DNA of 64,000 nt from UBA1366 sp047602575 (GTDB lineage: Bacteria > Bacillota > Clostridia > Oscillospirales > Ruminococcaceae). Positions 8,197 to 16,874 of the stretch are shown here, in pieces. Where the stretch lies: the NCBI GenBank assembly GCA_047602575.1, contig JASGGY010000007.1, positions 248,001-312,000 of the forward strand, written 5' to 3'. The position numbers were made by a program, and so were the translations under genes. Below the pieces are notes generated by a model, which saw only the letters and a list, made by a program, of their open reading frames with translations, had not been told where the DNA came from and made no database searches. Each line of letters opens with the position of its first letter. Within the stretch, counting starts at the first letter, position 1.

Positions 8197-8523
8197 ATGA
8201 CTGCAAAAACATTGTTGATGAATTATCAGAAAGCAGCCCAGCAATCGGCGCGCATCGAACAGCTTGCTGAGGAACTGCGGACAATCCGCAACAACCGCGT
8301 GTCAGCGGAAATGAATACCGTTGCAGGTGCATGGAGCGGAGACGGCGCAAATGCTTATTTCGCGAAGGTCAACGCCTGGTATGCGGAAACGGAGCAGGCG
8401 GTGGAGGAAATGGTTTCGGTCGCAGCGGCTTTGCGAAAAAACGCCAAAACCATTTACAACGCTGAAATGCGCGCGCTGGAACTTGCGCGTACCTTCAGCG
8501 GAGGCGGAGGCAGTAGCTTCTAA
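8197..8523 (+). CDS. WXG100 family protein
   Basis: A 108-aa protein with AWSGDGANAYF at the turn and a glycine-rich C-terminus (SGGGGSS). The start at 8197 has AGGGGG upstream; the open frame begins earlier only as a shadow. It directly precedes the effector candidate and may be its export partner, like the Lap proteins of LXG toxins. Confidence 0.85.
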   Translation: MTAKTLLMNYQKAAQQSARIEQLAEELRTIRNNRVSAEMNTVAGAWSGDGANAYFAKVNAWYAETEQAVEEMVSVAAALRKNAKTIYNAEMRALELARTFSGGGGSSF

Positions 8524-8569
8524 GATAAGCGGACCAGACATTGAATGAACAGCGAGAGGTGATGAACGA

Positions 8570-9868
8570 ATGCCACGGGTTTTGGTAGACTGGACGAAAA
8601 TGCAGGCAGCATCCGGAAATCTGAGTACATATCGTAAACAGATCAGCCGGATTCAGACAGAGATGCTGGAAATTGTCAACGGCATCGCGATCCAATCACA
8701 GTCAGTTGCCACATTAAAACATAAAATCAGATCCGGCACAATCCCGAAAATCTCAAATTCCGCACAGCGGTTGCACACCCTTTCCTTAAAGCTGGATTAC
8801 ATCGCTGTGGAATACAAAGCCGCAGAAAACGGGATCATTTATTCGGATTTTGTGGCGGCGGCGATCCATATTACCGGATTCTTCATTTCAGCCAGCGTCG
8901 ATACATCCTGGATATTCCCCGGATTGCTGCCCTTACTCGGGCTGAATGCCGCCAATATCACTGACATTGAACACAAAAAGAAAATTCTTAATATTGACCT
9001 TGACGCAAATGAAGAGGGCAATCAATTTTTCAGTGACAACGGTTTGCGGAAGGAATATAAATATTCCTCCGACAAGTCGAAGAAAAAACAAACCGAGTTA
9101 CATAATATCCTCGGTGTGGAGAAAGAATTAAACATCACCGGATCAAGTGCGCACACCGACGGATCAATCAAAGGGGATCTCGGTTCACTCTCGTATGAAG
9201 CGGCTGTGAACCAACGTGTTTTAACGGGCAGGATGGGAGCAAATTTCTTGTCCGTGGACGAAAACGGAAATGTGCTTTTTGATCCGAAGATTTATGCGGA
9301 GATTGCGGCAAGCTATACCGCAGCCACCCTGTCCGTTGCCGGACAGCTCGGCAATGAAAATCTTGGACTATACGGCACGGCGACCGTAAACGTTGGAAAA
9401 GTTGCCGCGGAAGTGGGTTTGTCCGCCGGACTGTTTGATGAGAAAGGCAATGTAAGCCCTTATGTGGATGCGAAAATCGGCGGCAAAGCCGTTCTCGCTG
9501 AGCTTGAAGGGAAAGCGGGCGTGAATTTTGCCGGAATGAAAGGCGGCGTCACAGGCTCGATCGGAATCGGCGCAGGAGCGGACGCGCATGTATATGTAAA
9601 AGACCGGAATATCTCGATTGACGCAAGCGCATATTTGGGAATCGGCGGCGAGCTGAAAGCGGACATTGACGTCAGCGGCGCGGTGAAAAACATCACAGAG
9701 ATTGCCGACACGGTGGTTGAAAACTGGGATACAGTCAACGACACCGTCAAAGATGTTGCGGAAGGCCTTGATTCTGTCAACAACGCGATGAACAGCACCA
9801 TCCATCACGTCGCAGATGACAGTGTCAAAGCGGTAAAAAGCATTGCGAAATCTTTTTTTAACTGGTGA
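8570..9868 (+). CDS. Large T7SS effector candidate (LXG-like N-terminus, Gly-rich C-terminal domain)
   Basis: A 432-aa protein without a signal peptide. Residues 1-95 are helical and resemble the targeting half of LXG-type substrates. A hydrophobic stretch follows at about 98-130 (VAAAIHITGFFISAS onward). Residues about 215-390 are rich in Gly/Ala with alternating small and charged residues (KVAAEVGLSAG, KIGGKAVLAELEGKAG, YLGIGGELKADIDVSG), a pattern I associate with C-terminal regions of type VII-associated proteins. No nuclease, NADase or other catalytic motif is visible. The downstream DUF4176 gene, a known LXG chaperone family, supports export. A membrane-acting toxin is possible, but function is not shown. 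Confidence 0.7.
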   Translation: MPRVLVDWTKMQAASGNLSTYRKQISRIQTEMLEIVNGIAIQSQSVATLKHKIRSGTIPKISNSAQRLHTLSLKLDYIAVEYKAAENGIIYSDFVAAAIHITGFFISASVDTSWIFPGLLPLLGLNAANITDIEHKKKILNIDLDANEEGNQFFSDNGLRKEYKYSSDKSKKKQTELHNILGVEKELNITGSSAHTDGSIKGDLGSLSYEAAVNQRVLTGRMGANFLSVDENGNVLFDPKIYAEIAASYTAATLSVAGQLGNENLGLYGTATVNVGKVAAEVGLSAGLFDEKGNVSPYVDAKIGGKAVLAELEGKAGVNFAGMKGGVTGSIGIGAGADAHVYVKDRNISIDASAYLGIGGELKADIDVSGAVKNITEIADTVVENWDTVNDTVKDVAEGLDSVNNAMNSTIHHVADDSVKAVKSIAKSFFNW

Positions 9869-9908
9869 AACACATAAAATCACTTAACAAAGAGTTGGAG
9901 GAAAAGAT

Positions 9909-10190
9909 ATGTTTGAGGGATTATTGCCCATCGGTTCAGTGGTTCTGCTCAAGGATAGCACAAAGAAGGTTTTTATCATCGGTGTTTGTCAGCAGGACAC
10001 GCAGCAGCGCATCTGGGATTATGTGGGCGCCGGTTTCCCAGAGGGGTACATCGGTCCAGACAAGACCTATCTGTTTAATGATGAACAAATCGACAAGGTA
10101 TTCGCTGTGGGTTATCAGGATGAAGAGCAATTCGGATTTAAGCTCAAAGCGGATGCTGTTTTAAAGAAAATCAGGGAGAGCAATCCGTAA
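9909..10190 (+). CDS. DUF4176 family T7SS chaperone-like protein
   Basis: A 93-aa protein matching the DUF4176 pattern: an opening LLPIGSVVLLK, a central DYVGAGFPEGYIG, then YLFNDEQIDKVFAVGYQDEE. In streptococci a DUF4176 protein (LcpA type) binds an LXG toxin and helps target it to the type VII machine. Here it follows the effector candidate by 40 bases, the expected arrangement. It was assigned by pattern memory, not a search. Confidence 0.85.
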   Translation: MFEGLLPIGSVVLLKDSTKKVFIIGVCQQDTQQRIWDYVGAGFPEGYIGPDKTYLFNDEQIDKVFAVGYQDEEQFGFKLKADAVLKKIRESNP

Positions 10191-10257
10191 GCGGTTCAGG
10201 CACACCAGCCTTCCGATACAGACATTCGGGTAGCAAGACGTCTTGTTTCACACCAAC

Positions 10258-10312
10258 GCAAGCCCGCCGCAGTCTGACAAAGACCGCGGCGGGCTTGCTG
10301 CGTTCGTTTTTT
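10258..10312 (+). terminator. Intrinsic terminator of the T7SS locus
   Basis: A 13-bp GC-rich stem (GCAAGCCCGCCGC with GCGGCGGGCTTGC) has a 15-nt loop and is followed by TTCGTTTTTT. This is a strong rho-independent terminator after the DUF4176 gene. Confidence 0.9.
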
Positions 10313-10344
10313 CGGTAAAATCCGCCCGTATCCTGTAAAAAAAT

Positions 10345-10373
10345 TTGACTTGCCGCCGGAGATGTGCTATACT
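10345..10373 (+). promoter_or_regulatory. Sigma-A promoter for manA and the sugar kinase
   Basis: TTGACT and TATACT separated by exactly 17 bp, about 118 bp upstream of the manA start. Confidence 0.85.
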
Positions 10374-10491
10374 AAAATTGTATATAGATTCAGCCCGCTG
10401 CGAGGTGCACAAGGGCTTGTGGCTGCACGTTCGCTTCGCTGGAATCGGCGGGAATATCGCCAAAAAATCTGCATCCGAAAGGACATCGTAT

Positions 10492-11445
10492 ATGGAAATG
10501 TTAAAACTTAAGCCCGCGTTCAAGGACTATCTCTGGGGCGGAACAAGGCTACGCGACGACTTTAAAAAGGACTGTGCGTTTGAAAAAATCGCCGAGTCGT
10601 GGGAGCTTTCCTGCCATAAGGACGGCGACAGCGTCATCGCAAACGGCGCGGATGCCGGAAAAACGCTCGCTGCTTATCTTGCTGAAAACACCGCGGCACT
10701 GGGGACAAGCTGCGCACGGTTTGACAACTTCCCGATTCTAATCAAGCTGATTGATGCTAAGGACAATCTGTCCGTTCAGGTTCACCCCGACAACGACTAC
10801 GCCCTGCGCGTGGAGGGGGAGTACGGCAAGACCGAAATGTGGTACATCGTCGATTGCGACGAGGGGGCTGAGCTGCTCTACGGCTTTGCGTCCGAGGTTT
10901 CTAAGGAAGAATTCGCCCGCCGCATCGCGGATAACACCCTGCTTTCGGTCACAAACAGCGTGCCGGTGAAAAAAGGTGACGTGTTTTTCATCGCGGCGGG
11001 AACACTCCACGCCATCGGGAAAGGCATTCTTATCGCGGAAATCCAGCAGAATTCCAATACCACCTACCGCATTTACGACTATGGGCGCGTGGGTGCGGAC
11101 GGAAAAACGCGTCCGCTCCATGTGGAAAAAGCCCTCGATGTGACCGCGCTCTGCCCCGCGCAGCCGTATCCGGAAAGCCCCGTCGTAACGCATGCGGGCT
11201 ATACCGAACAGCTTTTAGCGCAATGCGACTATTTTCATGTGACAAAGCTGGATGTAACCGCCAACGCGGCACTGGAAGTCACCGGCGAAAGCTTCGTCAG
11301 CCTGCTGTTTCTTGACGGCGCGGGAACGCTTTCCGGCGGCGGACAGGCGCTGGAATTCGCAAAGGGCGACAGCTTTTTCCTCCCCGCCGGCTTTGGAAAT
11401 TATATGATATCGGGTGAATGCGAAGTCATTGTAACAAAAGTTTAA
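10492..11445 (+). CDS. manA: Mannose-6-phosphate isomerase, class I
   Basis: A 317-aa cytosolic enzyme that interconverts mannose-6-phosphate and fructose-6-phosphate. It has the short bacterial type I form. Zinc-site motifs are visible: QVHPDNDYAL followed by KTEMWYIVD, and later AGTLHAIGKG. The ATG at 10492 follows GAAAGGA; the open frame extends 49 codons upstream, across the promoter and leader, and is not coding there. It is followed after 32 bases by the ROK kinase, so the pair probably serves hexose entry into glycolysis. Confidence 0.93.
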   Translation: MEMLKLKPAFKDYLWGGTRLRDDFKKDCAFEKIAESWELSCHKDGDSVIANGADAGKTLAAYLAENTAALGTSCARFDNFPILIKLIDAKDNLSVQVHPDNDYALRVEGEYGKTEMWYIVDCDEGAELLYGFASEVSKEEFARRIADNTLLSVTNSVPVKKGDVFFIAAGTLHAIGKGILIAEIQQNSNTTYRIYDYGRVGADGKTRPLHVEKALDVTALCPAQPYPESPVVTHAGYTEQLLAQCDYFHVTKLDVTANAALEVTGESFVSLLFLDGAGTLSGGGQALEFAKGDSFFLPAGFGNYMISGECEVIVTKV

Positions 11446-11477
11446 TATTGAAATATGAAACAAGAGGAGCAAGCCAT

Positions 11478-12440
11478 ATGAATTATTATGTGGGCATCGA
11501 CCTCGGCGGAACGAACATCAAAGCCGGCGTGGTGGATAGCGATTATCAGATTATTTCCAAACACAGCGTGAAAACTGCGCTCCCGCGTCCGGCGGAGGAA
11601 ATCTGCGCGGATATGGCGGCTTGCGCGGTTGAAGCGGTGAAAAAAGCGGGACTGACGATGGATGACATCGATAGCGTCGGCATCGGCACGCCCGGCATTG
11701 CGAATTCCAAAAGCGGCATCATCGAGTATTCGAACAACTTAGGGTTTGTGAACGTGCCGATGGCGGAATGGATTTCGGCAAAGCTTGGCAAGCCGGCTTT
11801 CATTGAAAACGACGCAAACGCTGCGGCTTATGGCGAATACGTGGCGGGCGCTGCAAAAGGCGCCGACCACGCGGTCTGCATCACGCTGGGAACGGGCGTC
11901 GGCGGCGGTATTATCATTGACGGAAAAATTTACGCGGGGTTCAATTTCGGTGGGGCTGAAATCGGGCATACTGTCATCGAGGTGGACGGCCCGCCCTGCA
12001 CCTGCGGACGAAAGGGCTGCTTCGAGGTGTTTTCCTCGGCGACCGGACTGATCCGCATGACAAAGGAAGCGCTTGAAGCCGATCCCGCGAGCTTGATGCA
12101 CACCATGCGCAAGGACGACGCAAAGGTTTCCGCGCGGCTGGCTTTCGACGCGATGCGCGCGGGCGACGCGACCGCAAAAGCCGTTGTGGACAAGTTTATC
12201 AAGTACCTTGCCGCCGGCATCACGAACACAATTAACATCTTCCAGCCCGACGTTCTTTGCATCGGCGGCGGGGTCTGCAACGAGGGCGACGCGCTGCTTC
12301 TGCCCCTGCTGGAGATTGTCAAGCGCGAGGTCTACACGCGCAATTCCCCGAAGAACACCGAAATCGTCATCGCAAAGCTTGGCAACGACGCGGGACTCAT
12401 CGGCGCGGCGTTTCTGGGGCTGGATAAGAGCGGGAAGTAG
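11478..12440 (+). CDS. ROK family glucokinase
   Basis: A 320-aa ROK-family sugar kinase, most like glucokinase. It shows the phosphate-binding GIDLGGTNIKAGVVD at the N-terminus, ENDANAAAYGEY, the adenosine-site LGTGVGGGII, and the ROK zinc motif with CTCGRKGCFEVF. The start at 11478 follows AGAGGAGC. ROK regulators carry an extra N-terminal helix-turn-helix that is absent here, which supports a kinase. It is co-transcribed with manA. Confidence 0.92.
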   Translation: MNYYVGIDLGGTNIKAGVVDSDYQIISKHSVKTALPRPAEEICADMAACAVEAVKKAGLTMDDIDSVGIGTPGIANSKSGIIEYSNNLGFVNVPMAEWISAKLGKPAFIENDANAAAYGEYVAGAAKGADHAVCITLGTGVGGGIIIDGKIYAGFNFGGAEIGHTVIEVDGPPCTCGRKGCFEVFSSATGLIRMTKEALEADPASLMHTMRKDDAKVSARLAFDAMRAGDATAKAVVDKFIKYLAAGITNTINIFQPDVLCIGGGVCNEGDALLLPLLEIVKREVYTRNSPKNTEIVIAKLGNDAGLIGAAFLGLDKSGK

Positions 12441-12877
12441 TGGTGCTGAAATTGACGGACATCACTTATAAAGATACGGATAAGGATTTACCGTTTGAGC
12501 AATTGTACCGATTGTTCGTCGCGGTGGGATGGTCAGATGGCGGCGAAATGCCGGATGAAAGTAAAACCGGATTCATGCAGCCGTGGCTGAATTCAACACT
12601 TGTTATTTCTGCTTGGGACGACGATTTTCTGGTCGGGGCTGTTCGGGTGTTAAGCGACACGATTTTCCGTTCTGTCATTTATGATTTGCTGGTTGATCCT
12701 GCTTATCAGAGCAAAGGCATCGGTAAAGAGCTTGTGAATCGGTGTAAAAGCCATTATCCCGGTTCAGGATGGCTGGTTGGATGTGAAAGAAAGAACGTTG
12801 GGTTTTATCAGAAAATGGGGTTTCAGGATGATTTGGGATCAGGTGCGTTTTTGGTTATTCCCTGCGCCTTGTTTTGA
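12440..12877 (+). CDS. GNAT family N-acetyltransferase
   Basis: A 145-aa single-domain acetyltransferase. The acetyl-CoA binding segment reads LLVDPAYQSKGIGKELV, and a C-terminal NVGFYQKMGF strand-helix is typical. It starts with GTG overlapping the last base of the kinase gene (GTG 12440, or GTG 12443) and has no clear ribosome binding site. The substrate cannot be inferred. Confidence 0.8.
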   Translation: MVLKLTDITYKDTDKDLPFEQLYRLFVAVGWSDGGEMPDESKTGFMQPWLNSTLVISAWDDDFLVGAVRVLSDTIFRSVIYDLLVDPAYQSKGIGKELVNRCKSHYPGSGWLVGCERKNVGFYQKMGFQDDLGSGAFLVIPCALF

Positions 12878-13007
12878 TTAGATTTCATTATGGCGGTAAT
12901 GCTTTTATGCAATACTGAAAGCATACGGGTGGACTTTTTCGCGAACATGGCATGTGGAGAATGTTGTATTGAAAATGAAGAAAATTTATATTAGGTGGTG
13001 TTGCGAA

Positions 13008-13529
13008 ATGGAAAAACCTATTTTTGATTTTGTTGAACATAATGATAATTGGGTTAGTGTGTTTGAAGAAGAAAAAGAACTCTTAGCAGATGTGTTTAAC
13101 GATATTTTAATAAGAATAGAACACTTTGGTTCGACTAGTATTCCTGATATATCGGCAAAACCAATCATTGACATTTTTGTTTTTGTTCTCAATATGGAAA
13201 ACATTGAAGATTACGATGCCTCAATGATAAGCCGAGGATACGAATCAAGAGGAATACAAGAGTTATCTGGTTGCAAGGTTTTTGTCAAGAAAAATAAATT
13301 AAATAGAGCAACTCACAAAGTTAACATATGTAAAGAAGGTAATCAATTTAGCATTGGTGCATTACTGTTTAGGGATTATCTGCGAATTAACAAAAAAACT
13401 CGGATTAAATATGAAAAACTTAAAAAAGAACTCTATCAAAAACATTTTAATAATCAATATGCTTATGGGGACGGGAAACAAAGTTTTATTAAAGATACTA
13501 TAGAAAAAGCAAAATTATACTTCACCTAA
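13008..13529 (+). CDS. GrpB family (UPF0157) protein
   Basis: A 173-aa protein with the GrpB/UPF0157 pattern of a nucleotidyltransferase-like fold: W...FEEEKELL, IEHFGSTSIPDISAKPIIDI, and a late FRDYLRINKKTRIKYEKLK. The glycine-serine in HFGSTS corresponds to the family active-site region. ATG 13008 follows TAGGTGGTG; the frame from 12954 has no such site. The gene is clearly more AT-rich, with AAA/AAT-heavy codons, than its neighbours, which suggests recent acquisition. Confidence 0.85.
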   Translation: MEKPIFDFVEHNDNWVSVFEEEKELLADVFNDILIRIEHFGSTSIPDISAKPIIDIFVFVLNMENIEDYDASMISRGYESRGIQELSGCKVFVKKNKLNRATHKVNICKEGNQFSIGALLFRDYLRINKKTRIKYEKLKKELYQKHFNNQYAYGDGKQSFIKDTIEKAKLYFT

Positions 13530-13562
13530 TAAGTGTGTTCTACGGCGAAATGAAATCTATTT

Positions 13563-13659
13563 TGTCAACTCACCCTATGCACCAATTTTCCAAATGATAT
13601 GTTTCCTATAACGGCACATAATTTTTTAGGACAAATACATCAATTGAGTCAACTCACCC
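13563..13659 (+). repeat. Two TCAACTCACC motifs in accessory intergenic region
   Basis: TGTCAACTCACCC (13563-13575) and AGTCAACTCACCC (13647-13659) share TCAACTCACCC; a third copy lies at 15086-15098. All are in AT-rich gaps between accessory genes. Confidence 0.5.
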
Positions 13660-13743
13660 CATGTTGAGTGTGTAGAATCGATGTCAAGAAAAATTGAAAC
13701 GTTTCGAATAAAATTAATATAATATTCAATAGGAGAATGCACT

Positions 13744-13941
13744 GTGAGCAAGAAAGAAAACAATCGGTTTCAAATTATTTTCGAAGAAACGAATTCGATT
13801 GCATCAGGCAGCAAAGTTCTGAAAGACAAGGAAACAGACGTACTTTATTTTTTCCATTACAGTGGATATGCCGGTGGATTAACACCATTGCTTGACAAAG
13901 ACGGTAAACCGCTGGTTGATTCGAGCAATCCCACAGAATAA
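13744..13941 (+). CDS. Small DUF6440-like protein
   Basis: A 65-aa protein starting with GTG after AGGAGAATGCACT. The C-terminal GYAGGLTPLLDKDGKPLV resembles the conserved ending of the DUF6440 family (from memory). No function is known to me. It is one of several small AT-rich cargo-like genes here. Confidence 0.65.
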   Translation: MSKKENNRFQIIFEETNSIASGSKVLKDKETDVLYFFHYSGYAGGLTPLLDKDGKPLVDSSNPTE

Positions 13942-14089
13942 GCATGTTCCACCCGGAAGGGTTGACATCAACTACATCGCTTACCACATATTGCGCGTGC
14001 AGCGTTTATGACGCAGAAAAATGCCTCCGTAATAGAAACATGAATACGAAATCCGGGCTTCGCGGCTCTCAGGAAAGGGTGGTCAAAAA

Positions 14090-14515
14090 ATGCTGAATCT
14101 CGAATTCAAAGAGCAGGACTACGATGATGCGATCGAGGAACTCGTCGGCACAGAGTTTCGCAAATACGCAGCGAAAAACGGCGTTGTCTGTGATTATACA
14201 TCATTTTACTTTGTTGCAAAGCAAGACGATGCAGTCATCGGCGCACTGACCGGATATTCCTATTACCAAGAGGTTTATATCGGTGACTTGATTGTGCTTG
14301 AGCCATATCGCAAGATGCACATCGGGAGTCAGCTTGTCGATGCGGTTGAACATCATTTTAAAGATAAGGGTTTCAAGCACATCAGTTTGTGTACGTTTCA
14401 TTTTCAAGCGCTGGATTTTTATCAGAAGCATGGCTATCAGGTTGAGTTTGTCAGAGAAGATGTAAATAACCCGAAACTCACGAAATACTTTTTGATTAAG
14501 TATTTCAATTCATAA
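14090..14515 (+). CDS. GNAT family N-acetyltransferase
   Basis: A 141-aa acetyltransferase. The core strand and CoA loop read YIGDLIVLEPYRKMHIGSQL, followed by LDFYQKHGYQVEF near the C-terminus. AGGAAAGGGTGG lies just upstream of the ATG. It is not closely similar to the GNAT at 12440. Confidence 0.85.
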   Translation: MLNLEFKEQDYDDAIEELVGTEFRKYAAKNGVVCDYTSFYFVAKQDDAVIGALTGYSYYQEVYIGDLIVLEPYRKMHIGSQLVDAVEHHFKDKGFKHISLCTFHFQALDFYQKHGYQVEFVREDVNNPKLTKYFLIKYFNS

Positions 14516-14661
14516 CAGAAGTGGAATATTAATACCTATTTTTAAAATTGAGTGACATCCGTTTCATCACTTCACTGCATGTTGAGAGTGTCGTGTTGTC
14601 GTTGCTGAAAATTTTAAATAAGATTGGAGAATTAATGTGAAAGAACGTAAAAAACGAATCA

Positions 14662-14721
14662 AGAGAGGGGGCGAGCCCATGCTTGCTCTTTCATAGCGCT
14701 TTGCGCATGGAGTGCATGGGC
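14662..14721 (+). promoter_or_regulatory. Leader with 5-codon mini-ORF and hairpin before the MazG-like gene
   Basis: AGAGAGGGGG (14662-14671) is correctly placed for ATG 14679, but that frame reads MLALS and stops at 14694-14696. An 8-bp stem (GCCCATGC 14675-14682 with GCATGGGC 14714-14721) encloses it and contains a second hairpin GCGC-TTT-GCGC. The gene start lies on the 3' side without its own strong ribosome binding site. Confidence 0.45.
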
Positions 14722-14727
14722 ATTAAT

Positions 14728-15051
14728 ATGGAACTCACGGTTGATAACATGTTGAAAATGCAAATTGAACTTCAAGATAAATACAAAGAAAAATGGGGAG
14801 GTTTATCCCCTAAAAAAGGACGCGACATGCTGTTGTGGTTGATTGGTGAGGTTGGTGAAGTCGCCGATGTGATCAAACAAGATGGTGATGAAGAGATTAT
14901 GGACAATGAAATGATACGTGGACATTTCATTGAGGAGATGTGTGATGTTATGATGTATTTTAATGATATTCTACTTTGCTATGATATCACGCCGCAAGAA
15001 TTTGAACGGATTTATATGAAAAAACATAATACGAATATGGGACGATGGTAG
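14728..15051 (+). CDS. MazG-like nucleotide pyrophosphohydrolase
   Basis: A 107-aa all-helical protein with MazG-type metal-binding motifs: LIGEVGEVADVIK and later EEMCDVMMYFND (EExxE-like pair plus ExxD). Such enzymes cleave NTPs to NMP and pyrophosphate and are often house-cleaning or phage-defence related. The start is uncertain (14707, 14716 and 14728 are all in frame); 14728 is chosen because it lies outside the hairpin. Confidence 0.75.
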   Translation: MELTVDNMLKMQIELQDKYKEKWGGLSPKKGRDMLLWLIGEVGEVADVIKQDGDEEIMDNEMIRGHFIEEMCDVMMYFNDILLCYDITPQEFERIYMKKHNTNMGRW

Positions 15052-15085
15052 AAAGCAGTGCTTATGTAATATTTGGCATCCATTC

Positions 15086-15098
15086 TGTCAACTCACCC
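15086..15098 (+). repeat. Third TGTCAACTCACCC motif
   Basis: Identical to the motif at 13563-13575. It lies between the MazG-like gene and ilvD, at the right end of the AT-rich accessory strip. Confidence 0.5.
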
Positions 15099-15185
15099 CC
15101 GATTCAAACAAACGACATCAATTAAAATCACAATATCAAAAGCAAACCACCTGCACTTGAATAAAAGTAAGAGAGGAATCATACT

Positions 15186-16853
15186 ATGAACAGTAACGCC
15201 ATCAAAAACGGGACAAACAATGCGCCTCACCGCGCGCTTTATCACGCACTCGGCTTAACGGCGGAGGAGGTTCGCCGCCCCCTCATTGGTATTGTCAATT
15301 CTTATAACGAAATTGTCCCCGGGCATATCAACCTCGACAAAATCGTGGACGCGGTGCGCATCGGTGTTGCCATGGCAGGCGGAACGCCCATCGTGTTCCC
15401 GGCGATTGCGGTCTGTGACGGCATCGCGATGGGACATCAGGGCATGAAATATTCCCTCGTGACGCGCGACCTGATCGCCGATTCCACCGAAGCAATGGCG
15501 GTTGCGCACGCGTTTGACGCGCTGGTTATGATTCCTAACTGCGACAAGAACGTACCGGGCTTGCTGATGGCGGCGGCGCGCGTGAATGTGCCGACGATTT
15601 TCGTCAGCGGCGGACCGATGCTTGCCGGACGGATTGACGGCACGCGCGCAAGCTTTTCCACCATTTCCGAAGCCGTGGGCGAATTTAATGCCGGCAGAAT
15701 GACCGAGGAAAAGCTCTGCGAATATGAAGAAAAAACCTGTCCGACCTGCGGAAGCTGTTCGGGGATGTACACCGCGAATTCCATGAATTGCCTGACCGAG
15801 GTGCTCGGTATGGGTCTGCGCGGCAACGGAACGATTCCCGCGGTTTATTCCGCGCGGATTGAGCTGGCAAAGCGCGCCGGCATGAAGATTATGGAATTGC
15901 TTGAAAAAGACATCCGCCCGCGCGACATCATGACCGAGGACGCGTTCATGAACGCGCTGACCGTGGACATGGCGCTCGGCTGTTCGACCAACAGTATGCT
16001 TCATCTGCCCGCGATTGCCCACGAATGCGGCATCGAAATCAACCTCGACATCGCCAACCGCATCAGCGCCAAAACGCCCAATCTCTGCCATCTTGCCCCT
16101 GCCGGACACACCTATATGGAGGATCTTAACGAAGCGGGCGGCGTTTTCGCAGTCATGAACGAGCTGAGCAAGAAGGATCTGATCATCAAGGATTGCATTA
16201 CCGTCACCGGCAAAACCGTCGGCGATAACATCAAGGGCTGCCCGAACCGCAACCATGACGTGATTCGTCCGATTGACAAGCCGTTCAGCGAAACGGGCGG
16301 AATCGCCGTGCTGCGCGGCAATTTAGCCCCCGACAGCTGTGTGGTAAAGCGCTCGGCGGTTGACGCGGAAATGCTCGCCCACACCGGCCCCGCGCGCGTG
16401 TTTGACTGCGAGGAGGACGCGATGGAAGCGATTCTCGGCGGAAAAATCAACGCCGGCGACGTGGTGGTCATCCGCTATGAAGGTCCCAAAGGCGGCCCCG
16501 GCATGCGCGAAATGCTCAATCCGACCTCCGCGATTGTGGGCATGGGGCTGGGCGCAAGCGTGGCGCTCATCACCGACGGGCGCTTTTCCGGCGCGACGCG
16601 GGGTGCGGCAATCGGGCACGTTTCTCCCGAAGCGGCAGTCGGCGGACCGATTGCGCTGGTCAATGAGGGCGATACCATTTCCATCAATATTCCGGAAAAC
16701 ACCATTTCGCTGGACGTCTCCGACGAGGACCTTTCCGCGCGCCGTGCACAGTGGACACCCAGAAAGCCAAAAATCACCACAGGCTACCTTGCGCGTTATG
16801 CGCACCTTGTGACCTCCGGAAACCGCGGCGCGGTGCTGGAAGTCAAGGAATAG
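15186..16853 (+). CDS. ilvD: Dihydroxy-acid dehydratase
   Basis: A 555-aa enzyme of branched-chain amino acid and pantothenate synthesis that dehydrates dihydroxy-acids to 2-oxo acids. Iron-sulfur ligands are visible: the Cys of NCDKNVPG and those in CPTCGSCSGMYTANSMN; CSTNS follows later. Full family length. AGAGAGGAAT precedes the ATG. It stands alone without other ilv genes in the window and is followed 21 bases later by a membrane-anchored hypothetical. Confidence 0.97.
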   Translation: MNSNAIKNGTNNAPHRALYHALGLTAEEVRRPLIGIVNSYNEIVPGHINLDKIVDAVRIGVAMAGGTPIVFPAIAVCDGIAMGHQGMKYSLVTRDLIADSTEAMAVAHAFDALVMIPNCDKNVPGLLMAAARVNVPTIFVSGGPMLAGRIDGTRASFSTISEAVGEFNAGRMTEEKLCEYEEKTCPTCGSCSGMYTANSMNCLTEVLGMGLRGNGTIPAVYSARIELAKRAGMKIMELLEKDIRPRDIMTEDAFMNALTVDMALGCSTNSMLHLPAIAHECGIEINLDIANRISAKTPNLCHLAPAGHTYMEDLNEAGGVFAVMNELSKKDLIIKDCITVTGKTVGDNIKGCPNRNHDVIRPIDKPFSETGGIAVLRGNLAPDSCVVKRSAVDAEMLAHTGPARVFDCEEDAMEAILGGKINAGDVVVIRYEGPKGGPGMREMLNPTSAIVGMGLGASVALITDGRFSGATRGAAIGHVSPEAAVGGPIALVNEGDTISINIPENTISLDVSDEDLSARRAQWTPRKPKITTGYLARYAHLVTSGNRGAVLEVKE

Positions 16854-16874
16854 CCGCCTTATTAAGGAGAAAAA

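Larger units (their letters stand above)
10191..10491 (+). other. Intergenic region: terminator, promoter and manA leader
   Basis: About 300 bp without a gene. It holds the terminator of the T7SS locus, a strong promoter and a roughly 110-nt untranslated leader to manA that contains a small hairpin near 10405-10427. No riboswitch family is recognised in the leader. Confidence 0.6.

Noticed and set aside
15255..16256. Minus-strand open frame (333 aa) inside ilvD
   Set aside because: Its Arg/His-rich composition and lack of any family pattern mark it as a shadow of ilvD.
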